Source of the DNA: UBA7446 sp049596455
GTDB taxonomy: Bacteria; Bacteroidota; Bacteroidia; Flavobacteriales; Flavobacteriaceae
Direction of reading: 5' to 3'
Length of the DNA: 64,000 nt
NCBI GenBank assembly: GCA_049596455.1
Contig: JBMYLP010000003.1
Coordinates: 127,973-191,972, forward strand
Part shown: positions 17,726 through 26,610 of the stretch, piece after piece
How the letters are laid out: each line of letters starts with the position of its first letter
How positions within the stretch are numbered: position 1 is the stretch's first letter
Translations under genes and position numbers: made by a program
The notes under the pieces: generated by a model
Database searches by the model: none
The model's input: the letters and a program-made list of their open reading frames with translations, nothing else
What the model was told of the DNA's origin: nothing

Positions 17726-18449
17726 GTTTTTGTTTTTTGAACATACTCCGCCATTTCATGGTCCAAATTCCAAAAATAGCTTCACTAATTATGGAACTGT
17801 TCATTTTTGAATCGCCTTGAGTTCTGTCTGTAAAAATAATAGGGAATTCGGCAATACGAAAACGTTTTTTCCACGCCCAAAATTTAAGCGCAATTTGAAA
17901 GGCATATCCCTTAAACCGAATATCCTCTAAGTCCAACGCACGAAGTACATCAGTACGATATCCCACAAATCCTGCTGTGGGATCTGCCACAGGAAGTCCG
18001 GTAATTAGTCGCACGTAAAGCGACGCGCCCAACGATAGCAAGACTCTTCCCAACGGCCATTGCTGAACACGAATTCCTTTTTTGTAGCGTGAGCCAACAA
18101 CCACATCAGCTTTGTTTTGCTCTAATAGCTCAAGCATAGGCACAAGTGCCTGCGGCGGGTGTGAAAAATCAGCATCCATTTCAAAAAGATAGGAATACCC
18201 TTTGTCGAGTGCCCATTTAAATCCGTGAACATATGCTGGGCCAAGCCCTTCTTTTTTATTGCGCACGGTAAGCTGTACTTGCGGGTGATGCTCCATCAAA
18301 CCTTCTACAATTGCTGCTGTACCATCTGGAGAATTATCATCTACAACCAAAATATCAGTGGCAATGGGCAATGCCAAAACCGCCTTGATGATAGACTGAA
18401 TATTTTCAGCCTCATTATAGGTGGGGATAACAACTACTACTGGATTCAT
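17718..18449 (-). CDS. DPM1-like family 2 glycosyltransferase (polyprenol monophosphomannose synthase type)
   Basis: 243 residues of one GT-A catalytic domain: VVVIPTYNEAENIQSII, the nucleotide-binding VVDDNSPDGTA, the metal-binding MDADFSHPP, and FKGYAFQIALKFWAWK followed by PIIFTDRTQGDSKM. These match dolichol/polyprenol-phosphate mannose synthases without C-terminal membrane helices. The likely reaction is transfer of mannose or another sugar from a GDP-sugar to a polyprenol phosphate for envelope glycosylation. It is the first gene of the GT2-pyrC-DUF4296 operon. Confidence 0.9.
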   Translation of the reverse strand: MNPVVVVIPTYNEAENIQSIIKAVLALPIATDILVVDDNSPDGTAAIVEGLMEHHPQVQLTVRNKKEGLGPAYVHGFKWALDKGYSYLFEMDADFSHPPQALVPMLELLEQNKADVVVGSRYKKGIRVQQWPLGRVLLSLGASLYVRLITGLPVADPTAGFVGYRTDVLRALDLEDIRFKGYAFQIALKFWAWKKRFRIAEFPIIFTDRTQGDSKMNSSIISEAIFGIWTMKWRSMFKKQKHE

Positions 18450-18500
18450 AAACAGCTAAAATACGTATTTAAATGTGTGAGCCTACCGTAAAAAAATAGA

Positions 18501-18508
18501 TACTTTTG
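18501..18508 (+). promoter_or_regulatory. -7 promoter element four bases before the DUF4271 start codon
   Basis: TACTTTTG at 18501-18508 matches TAnnTTTG. The ATG begins at 18513, so transcription should start at or next to the start codon, giving a leaderless mRNA. The sequence through the start codon (TTTTGTGCTATG) closely parallels that at tatD. Confidence 0.6.
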
Positions 18509-18512
18509 TGCT

Positions 18513-19154
18513 ATGTACACGCTTCGGGAGCTTAGCACATCGTATTTAGGACTTTACCTACTAGTTGTCCTTGTACTTTTAGTGCTTCTAAAATTACTCA
18601 ATCCTGATCGATATTATTCAATGGTATTTTTTTGGAAACGAACCAGCAGCAATGCAGAATTCAATAAGCCCTTTAACGAAACCAAAGCTTTTTCGCTAGT
18701 CGGTTTCGTTTTCAGAGCGTTAATTTTTGGGCTTATGACACAGGTGTTTCTTTCTGAAAATCTTGATGCTGCTAGTTTTGATATCTCTGTTTTGTCGTGG
18801 GCAGGGATATTTGTGCTGTTTTGGGTAGCAAAAACACTTATTGAAGGCGGCTTAGTTGCCATGTTCGGAAAACAGGAAGGGCTTTTAAAAATATTTTACA
18901 TACGTGCTGTTTTTAAGGAAAAATGGGCTTTTGTATTTGGCTGCCTAACGTTAATGCTCATTTACGTTTCATTATCATCTGTAGCTGCGCGCTTATTGGC
19001 ATTGGGATATCTGCTTGGATTAATAGCAATACACCTGCGTTTTATGAAATTATATTTTAGATACAGGTCAATCAAAAAAGTGTACATTATTTTGTATATT
19101 TGCGCCTCAGAAATCGGCCCTATATGGCTCTTGACACAAACACTCAAATTTTGA
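18513..19154 (+). CDS. DUF4271 integral membrane protein
   Basis: 213 residues with about six membrane helices (LGLYLLVVLVLLVLLKLL, ALIFGLMTQVF, WAGIFVLFWVAKTL, WAFVFGCLTLMLIYVSL, LLALGYLLGLIAIHL, a final C-terminal helix). The helix pattern and the C-terminal end (SEIGPIWLLTQTL) fit DUF4271, a Bacteroidota family of unknown function regularly placed before hemD. The end overlaps the likely start of hemD, so the two genes are coupled. Confidence 0.85.
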   Translation: MYTLRELSTSYLGLYLLVVLVLLVLLKLLNPDRYYSMVFFWKRTSSNAEFNKPFNETKAFSLVGFVFRALIFGLMTQVFLSENLDAASFDISVLSWAGIFVLFWVAKTLIEGGLVAMFGKQEGLLKIFYIRAVFKEKWAFVFGCLTLMLIYVSLSSVAARLLALGYLLGLIAIHLRFMKLYFRYRSIKKVYIILYICASEIGPIWLLTQTLKF

Positions 19155-19909
19155 CAAAACCCGCAAAAGTGAAAACCATATTGGTTTCACAACCTGCGCC
19201 ATCAATTGAAAATTCTCCATACAATCAACTGATTGAAAAACGAAAAGTCGTGATAGACTTTCGTCCTTTTATTCATGTTGAAGGGGTGTCTTCTAGAGAA
19301 GTTCGTGTGCAAAAAATTGATATTACCAAGTTTTCGGCCATCATCTTTACCAGCCGAAATGCGGTTGATCATTTTTTCCGCATTGCTGAGGAACTTCGTT
19401 ACACTGTACCCAGTACTTTGCGTTATTTTTGTCAATCTGAGGCGGTTGCCTATTACCTTCAAAAATATATTGTGTATCGCAAGCGTAAAGTATATGTGGG
19501 CTCCCGCACACTTGATGATGTGCTTAAAGAAGCTGTCAAATACAAAGACGAGAAGTTTTTATTTCCGTGTTCTGATGTGTTAAAGCCAAGTATTCCAAAG
19601 GCTATTGATGCTTCGGGGATTACATGGACAAAAGGTGTTTTTTACAAAACAGTTATTAGTGACTTGTCAGATTTACGTGATGTTTATTATGACATTTTGG
19701 TGTTTTTTAGTCCATCTGGGATTGAGTCGTTGTTCCACAACTTCCCCGATTTTGAGCAAAACAGTACGCGCATAGCGGTATTTGGTCCATCCACGAAAAA
19801 GGCTGCTGAAGACAAAGGGCTTCGCATTGATATTTTGGTGCCAACACCCGAAAATCCTTCCATGACCAAAGCCCTTGACGACTATATTGCCATTGCCAAC
19901 AAGCGCTGA
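19124..19909 (+). CDS. hemD: Uroporphyrinogen-III synthase
   Basis: 261 residues from the ATG at 19124. It closes the hydroxymethylbilane ring to uroporphyrinogen III in heme synthesis. HemD motifs: KTILVSQPAP, FRPFIHVEGV, FSAIIFTSRNAVDHFF, VYVGSRTLDDVL and the C-terminal DILVFFSPSGIESLF, IAVFGPSTKKAAEDKG and PTPENPSMTKAL. The N-terminus of relatives begins near KVKTILVSQ, so a GTG at 19169, just after the DUF4271 stop, is a good alternative start. The stop is immediately adjacent to that of the convergent DUF423 gene. Confidence 0.92.
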   Translation: MALDTNTQILTKPAKVKTILVSQPAPSIENSPYNQLIEKRKVVIDFRPFIHVEGVSSREVRVQKIDITKFSAIIFTSRNAVDHFFRIAEELRYTVPSTLRYFCQSEAVAYYLQKYIVYRKRKVYVGSRTLDDVLKEAVKYKDEKFLFPCSDVLKPSIPKAIDASGITWTKGVFYKTVISDLSDLRDVYYDILVFFSPSGIESLFHNFPDFEQNSTRIAVFGPSTKKAAEDKGLRIDILVPTPENPSMTKALDDYIAIANKR

Positions 19910-20290
19910 TTAGCTTCGAACGTATCCTATTACCAAATTTATCCAGCCCAAAATAAGCAGCAGTCCGCCTATTGGGGTAACAGGTCCAAGTAGTTTTGGC
20001 AATAAAGCTGCAGATAAATTACTACTAAGCGATAATCCATAAATAGACCCCGAAAACAAAAGTGTTCCAACCACAAAAAGTAGTGCGGTGCGCTTTGCGA
20101 ATGCGTGTTTTTCTACACCCAAAAAAAGCAGGGCTAAACCATGAAAAAACTGATAACGCACACCCACCTCATACGATTGTAGTGCATCAACAGTTAGGTA
20201 ATTTTCAAGTAAATGTGCACCAAAGGCGCCCAGGATAACAGCAGTCCCGCAAAATATTGCGCCCCAAATGCTGCGTTGCTTGTGTGTCAT
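19910..20290 (-). CDS. DUF423 small membrane protein
   Basis: 126 residues from the ATG at 20290 with four membrane helices. The family signature is the first helix (IFCGTAVILGAFGAHLLEN) followed by YEVGVRYQFFHGLALLFLG and a C-terminal GPVTPIGGLLLILGWINLV. DUF423 proteins are widespread inner-membrane proteins without a settled function. A longer reading upstream exists but its first 27 residues do not look like the family. Confidence 0.9.
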   Translation of the reverse strand: MTHKQRSIWGAIFCGTAVILGAFGAHLLENYLTVDALQSYEVGVRYQFFHGLALLFLGVEKHAFAKRTALLFVVGTLLFSGSIYGLSLSSNLSAALLPKLLGPVTPIGGLLLILGWINLVIGYVRS

Positions 20291-20343
20291 CGTATATTTT
20301 TTTCTAAAATAGTTTACTATGTTTATACACCAAAATAAATGGA

Positions 20344-20814
20344 TTGAAAAAAGTAGAAGAACACATTTCATTAGACGGCATAGACAAGGCTATTTTGCGT
20401 GTCCTTATGGATAACGCCCGAACTCCGGTGCAAGAAATTGCACGACAGCTGAATCTTTCGGGTTCGGCGGTGCATCAACGCATCAAAAAGCTTGAAGATG
20501 CAAATTTAATTCAAGGAAGTTACCTCAAACTCAATCCGTCATCGCTTGGGTATACCACCACAGCCTACATTGGAGTGTATTTGGACAAAGCCATGCGGAA
20601 TCCCGAAGCGGTGTCCCAACTGAAAAAAATACCCGAGGTGGTAGAATGTCACTACACCACAGGGAATTGGAGTATTTTGATTAAAATTTTATGTAAAAAC
20701 AATGAGCATTTGATGCAACTGCTCAATCACAACATACAATCTATAGAAGGAGTTTCCAGAACTGAAACGTTTATTTCACTCCACCAACAAATCGACCGTC
20801 AAATCAATATTTAG
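20344..20814 (+). CDS. Lrp/AsnC-family transcriptional regulator
   Basis: 156 residues. The N-terminal winged helix-turn-helix (LDGIDKAILRVLMDNART, EIARQLNLSGSAVHQRIKKLE) is followed by a RAM effector domain (YIGVYLDKA, VVECHYTTGNWSILIKILC). Such regulators sense amino acids and control related metabolism; the ligand is not evident. No in-frame ATG precedes the domain, so I take TTG at 20344; the ATG at 20339 is in another frame. The stop overlaps that of the YugP-like gene (TTAG). Confidence 0.9.
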   Translation: MKKVEEHISLDGIDKAILRVLMDNARTPVQEIARQLNLSGSAVHQRIKKLEDANLIQGSYLKLNPSSLGYTTTAYIGVYLDKAMRNPEAVSQLKKIPEVVECHYTTGNWSILIKILCKNNEHLMQLLNHNIQSIEGVSRTETFISLHQQIDRQINI

Positions 20815-21503
20815 CGTCTTGAGCTTGCTACTCTGAGTGCAAAATAAACAAGCGTTGCCAACGATCCAATGGCGGCAACCACATAGGTGCGCGCAGCCCA
20901 TTTGAGGGCATCTTTAGACATCACAAACTCTTGTTGGCTTACCATATTTTTTCGTTGCAACCACGCCAAAGCACGATTACTGGCATCGTATTCTACAGGT
21001 AATGTAATAAAGCTAAACAGCGTACCCAAACCAAAAAGGACAACTCCTGCTACTGCCAAATTATAGCCCATTGCAGAGCCAATTCCCAACATAAATCCTC
21101 CAAAAATGATATACATAGAAAACTGCGAAGCCACACTTACCACTGGTACCAATAGCGAACGAAACTGCAACCACTCGTAGCTTTGAGCGTGCTGCACCGC
21201 ATGGCCACATTCATGGGCTGCAACAGCCGCTGCAGCTGCATTGCGTTCGTGATACACACTTTCGCTAAGGTTTACGGTTTTGTTTTTTGGATTGTAATGG
21301 TCTGTGAGTCTTCCGCGAACGGCGGTAACCTTCACATCTCGAATGCCGTGGTCTGAAAGCATTTTTTCGGCAATCTCCTTGCCTGACATTTGATTGCGCA
21401 ACTGCACTTTTGAGTATTGCTTAAACTTAGATTTAAGCTTGTATTGCACCCACATGCTAGCGCCAGCAAAAACAGCGATAAGTAAATAATATTCTCCGTA
21501 CAT
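20811..21503 (-). CDS. YugP-type neutral zinc metallopeptidase, membrane-bound
   Basis: 230 residues: N-terminal membrane anchor, zinc-protease domain with HECGH at 97-101 inside AAHECGHAVQHAQSY, two central hydrophobic segments (LLVPVVSVASQFSMYIIFGGFML, LAVAGVVLFGLGTLFSFI) and a C-terminal helix. The upstream segment (VRGRLTDHYNPKNKTVNLSE) is conserved in the YugP/DUF2268-like protease family. It is presumably an inner-membrane protease; the substrate is unknown. The arrangement facing an Lrp regulator is not informative. Confidence 0.9.
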   Translation of the reverse strand: MYGEYYLLIAVFAGASMWVQYKLKSKFKQYSKVQLRNQMSGKEIAEKMLSDHGIRDVKVTAVRGRLTDHYNPKNKTVNLSESVYHERNAAAAAVAAHECGHAVQHAQSYEWLQFRSLLVPVVSVASQFSMYIIFGGFMLGIGSAMGYNLAVAGVVLFGLGTLFSFITLPVEYDASNRALAWLQRKNMVSQQEFVMSKDALKWAARTYVVAAIGSLATLVYFALRVASSRR

Positions 21504-21539
21504 AATTTTTAATTAAGCCTAAGCAAACAACGTACCACG

Positions 21540-21797
21540 CTACTTTTTTGAGCGGAGTATAAAGGTAATAATAAAAATGATAATAGAAATTGAAACCGCA
21601 TTTGCTACAATTACAGAAGGACTTTGAATCAAAACACCGTAGATAAACCAACATAACGTTCCTGTTCCCATAACGGCATACATGGTCAGTGACAATCCGT
21701 CAGCTGTTTTGGATTTACAAATTTTATATGCCTGTGGCAAAAAGGCAGAGGTGGTCAATGTGGCGGCAAAAAAGCCGATATATTCTGGGTTTAACAT
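21540..21797 (-). CDS. SemiSWEET-type small sugar transporter (MtN3 family)
   Basis: 85 residues with three membrane helices and the PQ-loop motif in helix 1 (FLPQAYKICKSKTADGLSL), then LCWFIYGVLIQSPSVIVAN. This is the bacterial half-size relative of eukaryotic SWEET transporters, which dimerise to form a bidirectional sugar carrier. Substrate is unknown. It lies one base after the leuS stop and would be co-transcribed with leuS. Confidence 0.92.
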   Translation of the reverse strand: MLNPEYIGFFAATLTTSAFLPQAYKICKSKTADGLSLTMYAVMGTGTLCWFIYGVLIQSPSVIVANAVSISIIIFIITFILRSKK

Positions 21798-21798
21798 T

Positions 21799-24612
21799 TT
21801 AAACTACGATGTTCACAATTTTATTGGGTACTACTATCACTTTTTTGGGTGTTTTTCCGTCCAAATAGGTTTGGGTGCGTTCCTCTTGCATCACGGCAGT
21901 TTCAACTTCGTCTTTACTAAGCGAAGTTGATAACTCCAGCGTAAAGCGCATTTTTCCATTAAAACTAATCGGATATGCTTTGGTGTCGTCCTGCAAATAG
22001 TCTGGATTTGCCACAGGGTAGCTAGCCGTTGTCACAGATTCGTTATGCCCTAAAAGCGACCATAGTTCCTCGCAAATATGAGGCGCAAAAGGGGCAAGCA
22101 ATACGGTAAGTGGCTCCAAAATTTCACGGTGATTACACTTTTGATTTGTGAGTTCATTTGTAGCAATCATAAACGCACTAACCGAAGTATTGAGTGAAAA
22201 CTGCTCTATATCTTGGGTTACTTTTGCAATGGTTTTGTGCAATGTTCTAAGCGATTCTTTGGTGGGTTTATCATCACTTACAACGAATGTCTCACCGTTG
22301 TGAAACAGGCGCCAAAATTTATTCAGAAAATTGCTCACTCCTGAAATGCCTGCCGTATTCCATGGTTTTGCTTGCTCAATGGGACCTAAAAACATTTCAT
22401 ACATTCGAAGGGTATCAGCCCCATATTGATCACAAATCGCATCTGGATTTACAACATTATATTTGGATTTAGACATTTTTTCTACTTCACGCCCAACAAT
22501 AAATTTGCTGTCTTCTAACTCAAATGTTGCTTCCGCAAAGTGAGGTTGCCACTTTTTAAGTCCTTCAATATCTAATTCGTTTTGCGCCGATACCAAGGAA
22601 ACATCTACATGCACAGGAATAACTTTTTTCCCTTTGCACAATCCTTTTGAAAGATAGGTTTGAGTATCTGGAATGCGATATACAAAGGCACTTTCCCCTA
22701 AAATCATCCCTTGGTTTATTAATTTTTTAGCAAAATTTTCAACGGGGACGAAATCAAAATCATACAAAAAATACTGCCAAAAACGGGCATAAAGCAAATG
22801 TCCTGTGGCGTGTTCGCTACCACCCAAATACAAGTCCACTTCTTTCCAGTACGCCAAAGCCTCTTTGCTTGCAAAAGCATCGGAGTTGTGCGCATCCATA
22901 TAGCGATTAAAATACCACGAACTCCCTGCCCAGCCCGGCATGGTGTTTTTTTCTAATGGAAAAACGGTTTTGTTATCCATTTTATCATTGGAAACCACTT
23001 TGTTTTGTGTGATATCCCATGCCCATTCGGTTGCATTTCCTAGTGGCGGAGCGCCATCAGGGGTTGGTAAGTATTTAGAAACCTCAGGCAATTCTAAAGG
23101 CAAACATTCGTCTGGAATACGTTGTGGTTGCCCATTGACATAATATACTGGAATGGGTTCGCCCCAGTACCTTTGACGGCTAAATACCGCATCGCGCAAG
23201 CGGTAAGTTGTTGCGCCTTCGCCCATACCATTTTTGGCAAGTGCCTCTATCACTTTTTGCGTGGCTTTGGCAACAGGTAGACCGTCTAAAAAATCGGAGT
23301 TTGCAATCCTTGTATTTTCTTTAGACGTATGCGCAGCCTCTGAAACATCTACATTTTTAAAAATATTTTTGATTGGCAAATCAAAGTGCGTTGCAAAATC
23401 AAAATCACGCTGATCACCACATGGAACAGCCATCACGGCTCCCGTTCCATAGCCTGCCAACACATAATCGCCAATCCAAATGGGTACTTTTTCGTTGGTA
23501 ATCGGATGAAGCGCAAATGCTCCTGTAAATACTCCACTAATGCGGTCAACCTCACTCATACGTTCACGCTCGCTGCGTTGTGCCGCTTGCTTAACATAGG
23601 CGTCCACTTCCGCTTTTTGACTGGGTGTAGTAATTTCATTTACCCATTCATGCTCTGGAGCTAAAGTCAAAAAGGTAACGCCAAATAGCGTGTCAGGTCT
23701 AGTGGTAAACACTTCTATTTCTCGGTGGCTATTTTCAACACAAAAACGAACACTGGCACCTACCGATTTTCCAATCCAGTTGCGTTGCATTTCCTTTAGT
23801 GGCTCGGGCCAATCTAACGAGTCCAAGCCTTTGAGCAATCTATCGGCAAACGCCGAAATGCGCATACTCCATTGCTTCATTTTTTTGCGCTCCACAGGAT
23901 GACCTCCACGCTCCGAAACGCCTTGCACCACCTCATCGTTTGCCAAGACAGTTCCCAACGCAGGGCACCAATTCACCTCTGTTTCTGCCAAATAGGTCAA
24001 GCGAAAACGAAGTAAAAATGTTTGCTTTTCCTCCTCACTCATGCCATGCCAATCCGCAGCAGTACATGATGGGGTATCGTCATCACAAGCGGCATTCAAA
24101 TTTGTTGTGCCAAATCGTTCCAAATGCTGAATAAGCGCATCTATTGGACGTGCTTTGTCCTGTTTTTCATCGTACCACGCATCAAACAAAAGCGAAAAAA
24201 TCCATTGCGTCCAACGGTAATACGAGGGGTCTGAAGTGCGTACTTCTCTTGACCAATCAAAAGAAAAGCCCATGCGGTCTAACTGCTCACGATAGCGTTT
24301 GATATTGGCATCGGTAGTAATGGCTGGGTGCTGTCCGGTTTGAATAGCGTACTGTTCGGCAGGAAGTCCAAAAGAGTCATATCCCTGAGGATGTAGCACA
24401 TTAAAGCCTTTGTGGCGTTTGTAGCGCGCCACAATATCACTTGCGATATATCCTAGCGGATGCCCAACGTGTAGTCCAGCTCCTGATGGATACGGAAACA
24501 TATCCAATACATAAAATTTGGGTTTATCAGAAGGTTGCGCAACCTTGTAGGTTTGCTTTTCTGCCCAAAATGCTTGCCATTTTTCTTCTATGTCTTGAAA
24601 CGGATATCCCAT
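21799..24612 (-). CDS. leuS: Leucyl-tRNA synthetase
   Basis: 937 residues. Class I signatures: HVGH at 48-51 in PYPSGAGLHVGHPLGY and KMSKSKYNVVNPD. The editing domain is present (TTRPDTLFGVTFL ... GTGAVMAVPCGDQRDFDFA). An insertion with cysteines (NAACDDDTPSCTAADW) near residue 180 and one around 680-710 are typical of the longer Bacteroidota enzyme. It charges tRNA-Leu and edits mischarged products. A -7 element lies 16 bases upstream. Confidence 0.98.
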   Translation of the reverse strand: MGYPFQDIEEKWQAFWAEKQTYKVAQPSDKPKFYVLDMFPYPSGAGLHVGHPLGYIASDIVARYKRHKGFNVLHPQGYDSFGLPAEQYAIQTGQHPAITTDANIKRYREQLDRMGFSFDWSREVRTSDPSYYRWTQWIFSLLFDAWYDEKQDKARPIDALIQHLERFGTTNLNAACDDDTPSCTAADWHGMSEEEKQTFLLRFRLTYLAETEVNWCPALGTVLANDEVVQGVSERGGHPVERKKMKQWSMRISAFADRLLKGLDSLDWPEPLKEMQRNWIGKSVGASVRFCVENSHREIEVFTTRPDTLFGVTFLTLAPEHEWVNEITTPSQKAEVDAYVKQAAQRSERERMSEVDRISGVFTGAFALHPITNEKVPIWIGDYVLAGYGTGAVMAVPCGDQRDFDFATHFDLPIKNIFKNVDVSEAAHTSKENTRIANSDFLDGLPVAKATQKVIEALAKNGMGEGATTYRLRDAVFSRQRYWGEPIPVYYVNGQPQRIPDECLPLELPEVSKYLPTPDGAPPLGNATEWAWDITQNKVVSNDKMDNKTVFPLEKNTMPGWAGSSWYFNRYMDAHNSDAFASKEALAYWKEVDLYLGGSEHATGHLLYARFWQYFLYDFDFVPVENFAKKLINQGMILGESAFVYRIPDTQTYLSKGLCKGKKVIPVHVDVSLVSAQNELDIEGLKKWQPHFAEATFELEDSKFIVGREVEKMSKSKYNVVNPDAICDQYGADTLRMYEMFLGPIEQAKPWNTAGISGVSNFLNKFWRLFHNGETFVVSDDKPTKESLRTLHKTIAKVTQDIEQFSLNTSVSAFMIATNELTNQKCNHREILEPLTVLLAPFAPHICEELWSLLGHNESVTTASYPVANPDYLQDDTKAYPISFNGKMRFTLELSTSLSKDEVETAVMQEERTQTYLDGKTPKKVIVVPNKIVNIVV

Positions 24613-24628
24613 GTAAACAATTAAACAG

Positions 24629-24636
24629 CAAAAATA
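24629..24636 (-). promoter_or_regulatory. -7 promoter element for leuS
   Basis: TATTTTTG on the minus strand, 16 bases before the leuS ATG at 24612, matches TAnnTTTG. No convincing -33 TTG is seen. Confidence 0.5.
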
Positions 24637-24713
24637 ACACTTTAAGTACGGTCTTTAGAAAATGTAGCAAGATTGTTCGGTCATATTTTCTATTTTTATG
24701 CCTTAGAACAACT

Positions 24714-25583
24714 ATGTCTGCAACCCGCATTTACAAAAGACGCCTTTTTGCTTCCTACTTTTCTGTTGTTAGCAGCACCACGCTCGTACTATTTGTGTTG
24801 AGCGTTTTGGGCTTTGTCTTGCTCAACAGTCAATCCATTGCCAATTACTTTAAAGAGCAAGTGACCATGACAGTTTTTTTGGAAGACGAAACCAAAGAAA
24901 TGGAGCGTGAACAACTGGTTACCACCATGCGATTAGCTCCTTTTACAAGAGTGGTGCGGTTTGTGTCTAAAGAAACGGCAGCTTCTGAGCATAGCGCTAC
25001 TATTGGAGAAGATTTTATGGATTTTTTAGGATATAATCCGCTGCAAGACGCACTTGATATTGGGCTAAAAGCCGATTTTGTTACCACAGAAGTGTTAGAC
25101 AGTTTGAGTGACGTAATGGAGCAAAAACCCTTTATTTCCGAAGTGCTTTACGACCGTCCGCTGATTGTGCTGCTCAATCAAAACATTCAAAAATTTGGAT
25201 TTTGGTTGTTGGTCTGTAGTGGTGTTTTTATAGCAATTGCACTGTTGCTTATCAATCACTCCATCAAACTATCTATTTACAGCAAACGACTCATCATTCA
25301 AACCATGCTGCTAGTTGGCGCAAAAAAGAGCTTTATTCGCCGTCCTTTTATTTGGCGCTATATGGGACTTGGAGCATTGAGCGCACTGCTGGCTTTAGCA
25401 GGTTTTATAGGAGTTTTAAACTTTTTGATGCAGTTCGTTCCACAAATCAATTGGTGGGAAAATCAATTCTCACTTATAGTTTTGGCTGCGGCTATTTTGG
25501 GCTGTTCGGTGCTTATTTGTGGCATTAGTGCTTGGTTTGCTACACACAAACACCTGCGTTTAACTTATGACATTATCTACTGA
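24714..25583 (+). CDS. ftsX: Cell division protein FtsX
   Basis: 289 residues from the ATG at 24714, which gives the FtsX N-terminus (MSATRIYKRRLFASYFSVV). Four membrane helices frame an extracellular loop after helix 1 (MTVFLEDETKEMEREQLV ... RVVRFVSKETA) with the FtsX fold. With the ATPase FtsE, it activates periplasmic cell-wall amidases during division. ftsE is not in this window. It heads a tight operon with DUF3098, uppP, truB and tag, an arrangement common in Bacteroidota. Confidence 0.93.
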   Translation: MSATRIYKRRLFASYFSVVSSTTLVLFVLSVLGFVLLNSQSIANYFKEQVTMTVFLEDETKEMEREQLVTTMRLAPFTRVVRFVSKETAASEHSATIGEDFMDFLGYNPLQDALDIGLKADFVTTEVLDSLSDVMEQKPFISEVLYDRPLIVLLNQNIQKFGFWLLVCSGVFIAIALLLINHSIKLSIYSKRLIIQTMLLVGAKKSFIRRPFIWRYMGLGALSALLALAGFIGVLNFLMQFVPQINWWENQFSLIVLAAAILGCSVLICGISAWFATHKHLRLTYDIIY

Positions 25584-25585
25584 TT

Positions 25586-25819
25586 ATGAAAAATGAAAAA
25601 GAATTTTTGTTTGGCAAACGCGCCTACCGCATTATGGCAGTTGGACTTGCATTGATTGTGTTGGGTTTTGTGCTTATGACAGGGGGCGGTAGTGACGACC
25701 CCAATGTGTTTAATCCTGAAATTTACAGTCCGCTGCGCATTCGTGTAGCACCAACATTAGTGCTAGCTGGTTTTGCTACTTTAGTTGTTGCCATTTTGTC
25801 GACAAAGAAAAAACAATGA
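25586..25819 (+). CDS. DUF3098 two-helix membrane protein
   Basis: 77 residues, start two bases after ftsX. Two membrane helices (IMAVGLALIVLGFVLMTGGG, VAPTLVLAGFATLVVAIL) flank a loop DPNVFNPEIYSPLRIRVAP that identifies DUF3098. The family regularly follows ftsX in this phylum, which suggests a role in division or envelope growth, but no function is established. Its stop overlaps the uppP start. Confidence 0.9.
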   Translation: MKNEKEFLFGKRAYRIMAVGLALIVLGFVLMTGGGSDDPNVFNPEIYSPLRIRVAPTLVLAGFATLVVAILSTKKKQ

Positions 25820-26610
25820 GTTTTTGGGAAGCACTTTTATTGGGTATCGTTCAAGGATTGACCGAGTTTTTACCCGTATCATCTAGTGGACATTTGGCAC
25901 TTTTTACAGCACTTTTAGGTGGAGAAACTCTTCCAGAAGAAAATCTACTTTTTACCATTTTGGTACATGCGGCAACCGCCCTTGCAACAATTGTTGTTTT
26001 TAGAAAAGATATCGCTGAACTTATTCAGGGTGTTTTTCAAAAAGACAATACCAATGCGCGGCATTATGTAGGGAAAATTGTGCTTTCTATGCTACCCGCT
26101 GTAGCAGTTGGATTGTTTTTTGAAGAAGAAATCACGGCACTTTTTGGGTCTAATTTAGCACTGGTGGGCGCTATGCTTTGTATTACTGCTCTACTCTTAT
26201 TTTTTACTGATCGAGCAAATGAAAAACAACAATCTATTACCTACAAAATTGCTTTAATTATAGGTATGGCCCAAGCCGTAGCCATACTGCCTGGAATTTC
26301 CAGAAGTGGCGCTACCATTGCCACGGCACTTCTTATTGGCGCAACGCGTCCCGAAGCTGCCCGTTTTTCGTTTTTGATGGTGATTCCGCTCATATTAGGA
26401 AGTATGGCAAAAACCCTACTTGACAATGGGGCATCCGTTTTTGGAACTGTTGATGTATTGCCATTGCTCACGGGTTTTGTTGCTGCTTTAATTTCTGGTA
26501 TTGTGGCATGTACATGGATGATTGCCCTTGTAAAGCGAAGTAAACTGAGCTATTTTGGGGCCTATTGTTTGGTTGTTGGAATCATCGCATCGATTATTGC
26601 ATGGACGTAG
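25816..26610 (+). CDS. uppP: Undecaprenyl-diphosphatase
   Basis: 264 residues, eight predicted membrane helices. The BacA/UppP signatures are complete: GIVQGLTEFLPVSSSGHL near the N-terminus (Glu17) and LPGISRSGATI (~157-167). It recycles undecaprenyl diphosphate to the monophosphate lipid carrier for peptidoglycan and O-glycan synthesis. The start overlaps DUF3098 by four bases and the end overlaps truB by ten. Confidence 0.97.
   Translation: MSFWEALLLGIVQGLTEFLPVSSSGHLALFTALLGGETLPEENLLFTILVHAATALATIVVFRKDIAELIQGVFQKDNTNARHYVGKIVLSMLPAVAVGLFFEEEITALFGSNLALVGAMLCITALLLFFTDRANEKQQSITYKIALIIGMAQAVAILPGISRSGATIATALLIGATRPEAARFSFLMVIPLILGSMAKTLLDNGASVFGTVDVLPLLTGFVAALISGIVACTWMIALVKRSKLSYFGAYCLVVGIIASIIAWT

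Noticed and set aside
24441..24713. 91-residue N-terminal extension of FtsX
   Set aside because: The extension overlaps the leuS 5' end and promoter on the other strand; the ATG at 24714 gives the normal FtsX N-terminus.
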